NCBI GenBank assembly: GCA_947303755.1
Contig: CAMYZF010000006.1
Location: 1 to 29,023, forward strand
From: an uncultured Erysipelotrichaceae bacterium
GTDB taxonomy: Bacteria; Bacillota_I; Bacilli_A; RFN20; CAG-826
Direction of reading: 5' to 3'
DNA: 29,023 nucleotides
The notes under the pieces: generated by a model
What the model was told of the DNA's origin: nothing
The model's database searches: none
What the model saw: only the letters and a program-made list of their open reading frames with translations
Shown here: positions 23,228-29,023 of the stretch, piece by piece
Layout of the letters: every line of letters begins with the position of its first letter
Position numbering within the stretch: the first letter of the stretch is position 1
Made by a program: the position numbers and the translations under genes

Positions 23228-23979
23228 GAAAACCATTATTTTTATTAACTCTTATTCCATTGACTGCTAGCTGCAGTGGTTTTCCTATTTCTCGAGAAGA
23301 AGCCTTGGGCGTTCTAGATAATATTGAAGCTAGTTCTCAAAGTGTTAGTGCTACTTCCTACACAGCAACTAGAGACACTTATCAAAATAATGAAAAAACG
23401 ATAGTGGTTTCGATTTATAATCGAGATTCAAAATTTTTCCATACCTACACAATTTACACCAAAAACAACGGTAGATTCGAAGAATCTTGGAAATTTGTAA
23501 TGAATTATGAATACCAAACAATTAATAATGGCGTAACCACAAAAGCTTCTAGAGATTTTATTTTTGATGTTTCTAGATCAACTACTCCAAGCGGAATTAA
23601 TGCTGAAGATTCTAGAAAATATATTGTTACTTATGAACTTTATAGTGACGATGCTTGGGCAAAGTACGCTAGTGAGTATGAAAATAAATTAAAAACCAAT
23701 TTGATTGATGCACTTCATTCTTCTCGTTCACTTATCAAAGATGAAACAAACACAGTTGATTTAAAATCACTTAATAAATCATCGATTTATCTAAATTGCA
23801 AACGTTCAATCGTTGGATCAACAACTAATAGTTCCGAATACGAACTCGATGTTCAAAATGGCAGACTCGTTTCGGTGAAAAATGAAAAGTCCGAAAACGA
23901 TAAAAGTGAATTGTCTTATAAATATTCAACCGGTGATGTTGTTTATCCTGATTTTGAAACTAAAATCCTAATTCAATAA
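23224..23979 (+). CDS. Lipoprotein of unknown function
   Basis: The 251-residue precursor has a short signal peptide with positive charges (MRKPLF), a hydrophobic core, and a lipobox LTASC with the lipidated cysteine at residue 17. The mature part is polar, rich in Ser, Thr, Asn and Lys, and appears to form beta-strands. There are no conserved catalytic motifs that I recognise. The pattern of a lipoprotein of about 250 residues with repeated 'ISxxxxFFHTYT/YTKNNGRFEESW'-like strands suggests a beta-rich fold such as a LolA/LppX-like or copy-variant lipoprotein, but this is speculative. The ATGA overlap with tyrS makes it translationally coupled, and a terminator follows. Confidence 0.85.
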   Translation: MRKPLFLLTLIPLTASCSGFPISREEALGVLDNIEASSQSVSATSYTATRDTYQNNEKTIVVSIYNRDSKFFHTYTIYTKNNGRFEESWKFVMNYEYQTINNGVTTKASRDFIFDVSRSTTPSGINAEDSRKYIVTYELYSDDAWAKYASEYENKLKTNLIDALHSSRSLIKDETNTVDLKSLNKSSIYLNCKRSIVGSTTNSSEYELDVQNGRLVSVKNEKSENDKSELSYKYSTGDVVYPDFETKILIQ

Positions 23980-23995
23980 GCGAAAAGATAAAAAG

Positions 23996-24021
23996 AAAAG
24001 GAGCCACGAATGACTCCTTTT
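23996..24021. terminator. Bidirectional intrinsic terminator between the tyrS unit and rpsD
   Basis: An eight-base-pair stem, AAAAGGAG (23996-24003) with CTCCTTTT (24014-24021), has a ten-base loop. On the plus strand it is followed by GTTTTG; on the minus strand it is followed by CTTTTTATCTTTT. It can serve both the lipoprotein gene and rpsD. Confidence 0.82.
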
Positions 24022-24042
24022 GTTTTGCTCATATTCAGTGAA

Positions 24043-24645
24043 TTATAACATTCTGTTATAGTATTCAATGACTTGGGCTTCGTTGATATCTCTTGGAAGT
24101 TCGTTACGTTCTGGAACGCGAACAAATGTTCCTTCGAGCTTATTAGCATCGACTTTGACATATCCAACAGAAGCTGGTTTGCTCTCTAAGGAAGCTTTGA
24201 CGACCGCTAAGTCGTGGCCTTCTTTGATAGCGACTTTGTCACCAACAGAGCAAAGATAGGATGGAATATCAACTTTCTTGCCATTGACAGTGACGTGGCC
24301 ATGGTTGACGAGTTGTCTAGCAGCTCTACGAGTTCTAGCAAATCCCATACGGAAGACCATATTGTCTAAACGAGATTCGAGAATTCTGAAGAAAGCAATG
24401 CCGGTAACTTCGTCTGATTTTCTAGCTAACATGAATAAGCGACGGAATTGTCTTTCGTTAACTCCATACATTTGTTCAAGTTTTTGCTTTTCAATCAATT
24501 GCTTGCCGTATTCGGATGGTTTTCTTTTACGACCATTGCCGTGTTGTCCTGGGCCATAAGGTCTCTTGGAGAGTTCTTTGCCAGTTTCTAATACAGAAAA
24601 TCCGAGACGACGAGAGCGTTTGTAGTCTGAACCAGTATATCTCAT
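24043..24645 (-). CDS. rpsD: 30S ribosomal protein S4
   Basis: S4 nucleates 30S assembly by binding the 5' domain of 16S rRNA and also represses its own synthesis in Bacillus. The 200-residue protein starts MRYTGSDYKRSRRLGFSV, followed by the family's YGPGQHG. The S4 domain contains 'RLDNMVFRMGFARTRRAARQ' and 'LVNHGHVTVNGKKVDIPS'. There is no N-terminal zinc-ribbon, so this is the Cys-free S4 type. GAAAGGAG precedes the ATG by nine bases. It is leftward, with a strong promoter and a long structured leader, and its position near tyrS and ccpA is conserved in Bacilli. Confidence 0.98.
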   Translation of the reverse strand: MRYTGSDYKRSRRLGFSVLETGKELSKRPYGPGQHGNGRKRKPSEYGKQLIEKQKLEQMYGVNERQFRRLFMLARKSDEVTGIAFFRILESRLDNMVFRMGFARTRRAARQLVNHGHVTVNGKKVDIPSYLCSVGDKVAIKEGHDLAVVKASLESKPASVGYVKVDANKLEGTFVRVPERNELPRDINEAQVIEYYNRML

Positions 24646-24802
24646 GATATATGACTCCTTTCACTAAATGCATTATTTAGCAAGAGGTGTAAATTCCTTA
24701 CTCCGGATGTACACTATTACGAATTTCACCTATGAGCATTGGTTACTATTCCACGATTGTTAGGACATCAGACGAGCAGTATTTACATGCTGCAACAATG
24801 CA
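24646..24802 (-). promoter_or_regulatory. Structured rpsD leader, probable S4 autoregulatory RNA
   Basis: About 157 bases lie between the predicted transcription start and the ATG. On the minus strand three elements can be folded. First, ATTGTT (24794-24799) pairs with AACAAT (24756-24761), enclosing GCAG (24790-24793) paired with CTGC (24776-24779). Second, a long stem pairs AGGTG plus AAATTC (24721-24731) with GAATTT, a bulged A and CACCT (24685-24696). Third, a short CTAAAT/ATTTAG hairpin sits just before the Shine-Dalgarno. Bacillus rpsD is controlled by S4 binding to such a leader. The assignment here rests on location and pairing only. Confidence 0.5.
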
Positions 24803-24808
24803 AGAGAT

Positions 24809-24836
24809 ATTATAAATATCGTGTAACAAATGTCAA
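24809..24836 (-). promoter_or_regulatory. rpsD promoter
   Basis: On the minus strand, TTGACA (24831-24836), a 16-base spacer and TATAAT (24809-24814) are both consensus boxes. This is the best sigma-A-type promoter in the window, as expected for a ribosomal protein gene. Confidence 0.85.
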
Positions 24837-24880
24837 CGAAGAAATTATATTAGATGTTCTTTTCAGTTTAAATATCAATT

Positions 24881-24900
24881 ATCCCTAATAAATTAGGGAT
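24881..24900. repeat. Perfect 20-base palindrome between divergent rpsD and ezrA
   Basis: ATCCCTAAT (24881-24889) and ATTAGGGAT (24892-24900) are exact inverted copies around two As. The palindrome lies 44 bases upstream of the rpsD -35 box and about 70 bases upstream of the ezrA -10 element. It has no T-run on either side, so it does not look like a terminator. It could be an operator. Confidence 0.7.
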
Positions 24901-24965
24901 GTTAATCAGGCAAAACCAACAAAAGAAAAAATATTTTGTTTTTCTATAAAAACAGCGAGGTTTTA

Positions 24966-24974
24966 TGATAAAAT
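24966..24974 (+). promoter_or_regulatory. Extended -10 promoter of ezrA
   Basis: TGATAAAAT (24966-24974) is an extended -10 element identical over nine bases to that of rpmB. No -35 box is seen at the proper distance. Ten bases (24975-24984) separate it from the ezrA ATG, and they contain no Shine-Dalgarno, predicting a leader of about four bases or none. Confidence 0.55.
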
Positions 24975-24984
24975 TACCTTCGGT

Positions 24985-26706
24985 ATGTTGGATAAGAATT
25001 TGCTTTTAGTCATTATTTTAGTTCCATCGGTCCTAGTTGCGGTCCTACTTTTTATTTTCGTCTACGTTTTAATTCATAGAAAAAATAAGATTCGTAAAGA
25101 TTTTTCTTCATTAGAAAAATTGTTCCAATACTATCACGCAATTCTCGTCGGACAAAACTCTCAATATGTAAAACGTTTAGAAATCATTTCTAGAACAAAT
25201 CTTTTATACGTTGAAATACACACCAAATTCTTAAAACTTTTCAAGGAAATTCGCGATAAACAAGATGCTAGAGCTCAAAACTCTATTAATAAATTAGCGG
25301 ATATGATCTCTGAACATCATTTCGCACAGGCTCGCAAGTATTATCCAGAGGTCAAAGCAATCGTGGATAATTATGAAAACGCAGTTAATAATCTCAATTC
25401 TGAATTATTACAAGTTGTGAAACCTGAAGAAGAGTGCCGTCAAGCGTCCCTCGCTCTTAAAGAACAATATCGTCGTTTAAAACAAGATTATTACGCCAAA
25501 CAAGGAGACTTAGTCTTGCTTGCAAACTCTTTTGAAAAAGTGTTTGGCTTGATTGATTCTAAATTCGAAGAATTTGAACAATTTGTTGAATGCGCTCAAT
25601 ATGATGAAGCGAATAATTTGCTTCCTAATATCGAAGGTATTCTTAATGAATTATCCAATTCTCTTAAAGATTTACCTTCTTTGTGCGTTTTAGTTAGTGA
25701 TGTTTTACCAACAAAACTTGCTGAACTTGATAGCGCATATCATTCTTTAAGCGATGAAGGCTATCCACTTCATCATTTAGCCCTTGATAATTACCTAACT
25801 TATTCAAGAAAGATGGTTGAAGATTATAAGAGTAAGATTCGTCAATTTGATATTCATGGTCTTGAAAAAGAAATTGAATTAATGCTTGCGGAAATCGAAG
25901 CATACTTCAAAAAATTTGAAGAGGAAAAAGAAGCAAAAGCTTTGTTTGACGAACAAAACGAACAAGTTTATTACAACGTCAACCTGATTGAAAGACGCTT
26001 TATTAAACTTTGTAATGTTATTCCTGAGATTTCACGCGTTTATGTTATTAATGACACGCATAAGGCAAAAGTTAATAGCTTACAAAACGATATTAACAAA
26101 GTCGGAGCATTAAAACGTAGTTTGGATACATTTATTCATTCTGCGATTAAACAGCCATATTCACAATTAATTGTGAAAATGAATGAATTAAAAGATGCAT
26201 CTGACTCTGTCATTCTTGAACTTAATGAATTCGATTCATATCTTGGCTCATTAAGAGTTGATTCTGAAGAATCATTTAAACTTATCTTTACTTTCTTTGA
26301 AAGAATTAAAAAAGCTGAAAAAGCTGTTCGCGAAATCAACGTTATTCGCGTAAGCGAAAAATACGAAAAAGATTTCGATAAGTGTTATGAACTATTAAAT
26401 AATATTTACAATCTTCTAAAACAACTTCCTATCAATGTTGATGAAGTTAATAAAAACGTCTCCGATTTATATGATGTCTCTAATGAGATTCTTGAAGGTG
26501 GTTCAATTGATCAAGAGCACAACATGATGGTTTTAGCGGAAAACGCGATTATGCACGCGAATAAAGGCCGCTCTCACTTAAGCGATATTGATCAACTGGT
26601 TGGACAAGCCGAAACATTCTTCAAAGAAGGAGACTTCGAACAATCTTATATAATTGCTGGAAACGCATTAAAGAAGATTAGATCTTACAATGAAAGACAA
26701 CAATAA
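24985..26706 (+). CDS. ezrA: Septation ring formation regulator EzrA
   Basis: EzrA is a membrane-anchored protein that restrains FtsZ polymerisation away from midcell and links division with cell-wall synthesis. The 573 residues fit the family: one N-terminal membrane helix (about 6-29, LLLVIILVPSVLVAVLLFIF), a basic stop-transfer segment (HRKNKIRK), then long alpha-helical, heptad-rich segments to the C-terminus, as in the spectrin-like repeats of EzrA. There is no cleavable signal. The identification rests on this architecture and on position: in Bacillus rpsD, ezrA, iscS-type nifZ and thiI are neighbours in this order. No ribosome-binding site precedes the ATG. The iscS start lies 17 bases inside this gene. 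Confidence 0.85.
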   Translation: MLDKNLLLVIILVPSVLVAVLLFIFVYVLIHRKNKIRKDFSSLEKLFQYYHAILVGQNSQYVKRLEIISRTNLLYVEIHTKFLKLFKEIRDKQDARAQNSINKLADMISEHHFAQARKYYPEVKAIVDNYENAVNNLNSELLQVVKPEEECRQASLALKEQYRRLKQDYYAKQGDLVLLANSFEKVFGLIDSKFEEFEQFVECAQYDEANNLLPNIEGILNELSNSLKDLPSLCVLVSDVLPTKLAELDSAYHSLSDEGYPLHHLALDNYLTYSRKMVEDYKSKIRQFDIHGLEKEIELMLAEIEAYFKKFEEEKEAKALFDEQNEQVYYNVNLIERRFIKLCNVIPEISRVYVINDTHKAKVNSLQNDINKVGALKRSLDTFIHSAIKQPYSQLIVKMNELKDASDSVILELNEFDSYLGSLRVDSEESFKLIFTFFERIKKAEKAVREINVIRVSEKYEKDFDKCYELLNNIYNLLKQLPINVDEVNKNVSDLYDVSNEILEGGSIDQEHNMMVLAENAIMHANKGRSHLSDIDQLVGQAETFFKEGDFEQSYIIAGNALKKIRSYNERQQ

Positions 26707-27823
26707 AATCGTTTATCTTGATAATGCTGCGACGACCCAAGTTAGCGACGAGGTCGTCGCTTTATTTGTTGAAATAGAAAAAAACAATTTTGCTAACCCT
26801 AATTCTATTCACGCGTTAGGAGTTAAAAACGCAAAAAGTGTCCAAATTGCCAAAGAAAATATTCTAAAATCATTTAGATTAAATAAACACAAAGTTATTC
26901 TTACTTCGTCTGCAACTGAAGCTAATAACCTTGCAATTAAGGGTTATTGTTTAAAATATGCAAATCGCGGTAAACATATCATCACAACCAATGTTGAACA
27001 CCCTTCAGTTTTAGAGTGTTTCAAACAATTAAAAGAACAATTTGATTATAATGTGACAATCTTAGAAGTTGATTCTAAAGGTTGCGTTAGTGCTTCACAG
27101 GTTAAAAATGAAATGAGCAAAGATACAATCCTTGTTTCCGTTATGGCTGTTAATAACGAGATTGGTAGTGTTAATCCAATTAATGAAATTGCTGATGTGG
27201 TGCACGCTTACCCAAAAGCTAATTTGCATGTTGATACAACTCAAGCAATTGGAAAGATTGATTTGGATTACTCTAAGATTGATATGTTTGTTGTTTCTTC
27301 TCATAAAATACACGGCTTAAAAGGTAGTGGAGCATTAATTTATAAATCTTCATTATCCTTCCTTCCGCTTCTTTCTGGTGGCGGACAAGAAGATGGCTTT
27401 AGAAGCTCGACAGTTAGTGTCGCAAACGCCTCAACTATCGCTTTAGCGATAAAGAACGCTCTTAAAGAAGATAGAAATGCGGTTAATGAATTAAAAAACA
27501 AGCTTGTTGAAGGTTTAAAAGATATTGATGGAGTTGAGCTAAATAGCGATGAAAATTGTTCCCCATATATTGTCAATTTCTCATTAAACAAAAAGAAAGC
27601 TAGCGTAGTGGTGGAAGATCTATCAAATAAAGGTATTTATGTTTCAAGCGTGTCTGCTTGCAATTCCAAAAAAGAACCTTATTCATATGTGGTTAAGGCT
27701 CTTGGCAAAAACGATACACTTGCACATAACACAATTAGAGTGTCGTTCTCCAAAAATAACACTTTAGAAGATGTTGAAATTTTCCTTAAAGAACTTAAGA
27801 ATACTTTGGAGGCAATTCGATGA
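26690..27823 (+). CDS. iscS: Cysteine desulfurase (IscS/NifS family)
   Basis: This PLP enzyme takes sulfur from cysteine and passes it as a persulfide to acceptor proteins. The 377 residues carry YLDNAATT (9-16), the catalytic His104 in NVEHPSV, the PLP-linked Lys206 in SSHKIHGLKG, and the persulfide Cys324 in SVSACNSKK. The short loop around Cys324 is of the group I type. Its start lies within the end of ezrA and its TGA overlaps the thiI ATG. It is therefore probably the dedicated sulfur donor to ThiI, equivalent to Bacillus NifZ, which performs this job for tRNA 4-thiouridine. Confidence 0.95.
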   Translation: MKDNNKIVYLDNAATTQVSDEVVALFVEIEKNNFANPNSIHALGVKNAKSVQIAKENILKSFRLNKHKVILTSSATEANNLAIKGYCLKYANRGKHIITTNVEHPSVLECFKQLKEQFDYNVTILEVDSKGCVSASQVKNEMSKDTILVSVMAVNNEIGSVNPINEIADVVHAYPKANLHVDTTQAIGKIDLDYSKIDMFVVSSHKIHGLKGSGALIYKSSLSFLPLLSGGGQEDGFRSSTVSVANASTIALAIKNALKEDRNAVNELKNKLVEGLKDIDGVELNSDENCSPYIVNFSLNKKKASVVVEDLSNKGIYVSSVSACNSKKEPYSYVVKALGKNDTLAHNTIRVSFSKNNTLEDVEIFLKELKNTLEAIR

Positions 27824-28980
27824 AATACGATCACATTATGGTGCGCTTCGGCGAGTTATCCACCAAAGGCAAAAACAAGAAAGAATTTATTCGTGTTTTA
27901 GCTAGGAATATTCGCAATGCTTTAAGTAGCTTTTCAACCCTTGAGTATATCGTTAGACTAGACCATATTTACATCAAATTAAACGACAATAATCCTGACG
28001 AAATTATCGGCATTTTGCAGGGGATTTCAGGTATTCACGCTCTATCATTAGTGCTTAAAACTGATGATGAAATTTCTAATGTTAAAAAGGTTTCATTAGA
28101 GCTTATTAAAATGGAGTCCGGGAATACTTTTAAAGTTCACTCCAAAAGAGCGAATAAAAAATATCCAATTATCTCTGATCAAATCAATCGTGAAGTCGCG
28201 GGTGATATTCTTAGAAACACCAATTTAAAAGTGGATGTTCATAATCCCGATATTCTTTTATCTATCGAGATGAGAGAAGATGGTTGTTATATCTTCACTA
28301 AAACATATAAAGGTGCTGGTGGCTATCCTTTAGGTGTGGGCGGAAAGATTATGCATATGCTCTCTGGCGGAATTGATTCACCAGTTGCGGCCTATCTATT
28401 AATGAAAAGAGGCTTAAGAATTGAATGCATTCATTTCGCTTCTCCTCCATACACAAATATTGGAGTTATTGAGAAACTAAAAGATATTTTAGCTAAGCTA
28501 AATACTTATCAAGAATCTATTAGATTAAACATTATTCCGTTCACTAAAATCCAAGAAAAGATTTACGAAGTTGCGGATGAATCATATGCGATTACGCTTA
28601 TGAGACGTATGATGTTTAGACTTGCGAGCGAATTAGCGAAAAGAAGAAATTGTCTTGCTTGCTCATCTGGTGAATCAGTTGGTCAAGTTGCCTCACAAAC
28701 TCTTGAATCAATCAATGTCATCAATGCGGTTACTAATCTGCCAATTCTTAGACCAGTTGTTACCTATGACAAAATCGATATTATCGAACTCGCTAGAAAG
28801 ATTGATACTTACGATATCTCGATTAGACCTTATGAAGATTGTTGCACGATATTCACTCCCAAAAATCCAAAAACAAAACCTTCATTGGAGAAGGTCTTGG
28901 AATATGAAGCTAAATATGACTTCGACTCATTAATTAAAGAAGCGTTAGATAATATTGAAATTATCTATAGTAAATTGTAA
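27820..28980 (+). CDS. thiI: tRNA 4-thiouridine synthase ThiI, rhodanese-free form
   Basis: ThiI adenylates U8 of tRNA and inserts sulfur to make 4-thiouridine; it also serves thiamine thiazole synthesis in some bacteria. The 386 residues contain an N-terminal ferredoxin-like region and THUMP domain (about 1-165, starting with MVRFGELSTKGKNKKEF). The PP-loop ATP pyrophosphatase motif SGGIDSP is at 182-188. The C-terminal segment YEDCCTIFTPKNP has adjacent Cys341 and Cys342, the region of the E. coli Cys344. The rhodanese domain of enteric ThiI is absent, as in Bacillus. It is coupled to iscS by a four-base overlap. Only 43 bases follow before the window ends and no terminator is visible in them. 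Confidence 0.96.
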   Translation: MKYDHIMVRFGELSTKGKNKKEFIRVLARNIRNALSSFSTLEYIVRLDHIYIKLNDNNPDEIIGILQGISGIHALSLVLKTDDEISNVKKVSLELIKMESGNTFKVHSKRANKKYPIISDQINREVAGDILRNTNLKVDVHNPDILLSIEMREDGCYIFTKTYKGAGGYPLGVGGKIMHMLSGGIDSPVAAYLLMKRGLRIECIHFASPPYTNIGVIEKLKDILAKLNTYQESIRLNIIPFTKIQEKIYEVADESYAITLMRRMMFRLASELAKRRNCLACSSGESVGQVASQTLESINVINAVTNLPILRPVVTYDKIDIIELARKIDTYDISIRPYEDCCTIFTPKNPKTKPSLEKVLEYEAKYDFDSLIKEALDNIEIIYSKL

Positions 28981-29023
28981 TGTTAAGTGCAACACTCTGA
29001 GATAGCTTCTGACATCAATTTTG

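Noticed and set aside
24965..25009. 14-codon upstream frame before ezrA (ATG 24965 behind GCGAGG)
   Set aside because: It overlaps the proposed -10 box and the start of ezrA out of frame and is short enough to be chance. It would matter only if transcription began upstream of 24955.
27820..28980. Missing rhodanese domain in ThiI as a truncation
   Set aside because: Bacillus-type ThiI proteins of about 400 residues lack it and work with a dedicated cysteine desulfurase, which is encoded next door.
1..29023. Reassigned TGA (genetic code 4)
   Set aside because: Several genes end in TGA exactly at overlaps with the next start, and Trp is encoded by TGG at conserved sites.
28981..29023. Terminator or new gene at the right edge
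   Set aside because: The 43 bases show no hairpin with a T-run and no start with a ribosome-binding site.

Overview
The window is low-GC and gene-dense, and it comes from a bacterium of the Firmicutes, class Bacilli in the broad sense. The evidence is gene order. The run gmk, priA, an rsmB-like gene, rlmN, prpC, prkC, rsgA, rpe and rpmB is a thinned version of the Bacillus gmk-to-rpmB cluster. The groups ccpA-tyrS-rpsD and ezrA-iscS-thiI are also Bacilli neighbourhoods. TGA is used as a normal stop (rlmN, rsgA, rpe, glgA, pepV, tyrS, iscS), so this is not a code-4 mycoplasma. Many genes overlap by 4 or 8 bases, and several family members are pared down. This suggests a compact, possibly host-associated lineage such as the uncultured relatives of Mollicutes and Erysipelotrichia, but that placement is inference.

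Region 1 (1-10024): the 5' end of a probable rqcH runs leftward off the window edge. Back to back with it starts a rightward operon of ten genes: gmk, priA, a His/Cys-tailed small protein, a degenerate rsmB, rlmN, prpC, prkC, rsgA, rpe and a six-helix membrane protein. It ends at a bidirectional hairpin terminator shared with leftward rpmB. The operon combines nucleotide supply, replication restart, rRNA modification, Ser/Thr phosphorylation and ribosome assembly. Compared with Bacillus, rpoZ, coaBC, def and fmt are missing from this position.

Region 2 (10025-20911): leftward rpmB and a small membrane protein lie opposite a long rightward transcription unit of eight genes. These are glgC-glgD-glgA (ADP-glucose and glycogen synthesis), leuS, coaX, pepV, trmB and a nicotinate phosphoribosyltransferase. 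Glycogen synthesis is thereby tied to leucyl-tRNA charging, CoA and NAD supply, peptide use and tRNA methylation.

Region 3 (20912-24021): a CcpA-like LacI-family regulator with its own promoter leads tyrS and a lipoprotein gene, ending in a second bidirectional terminator.

Region 4 (24022-29023): leftward rpsD has a strong promoter and a roughly 157-base structured leader, probably the S4 autoregulatory element. It is divergent from ezrA-iscS-thiI, which encode a cell-division regulator and the sulfur relay for tRNA 4-thiouridine or thiamine.

No rRNA, tRNA, CRISPR, insertion sequence, prophage or attachment site is visible. The most notable observations are an intact RsmB-like protein that has lost both catalytic cysteines and its SAM motif, four promoters placed so that the mRNA would begin at or almost at the start codon, a PrkC kinase with no membrane anchor or PASTA sensor, and a CcpA-like protein that lacks the HPr-Ser-P contact residues.
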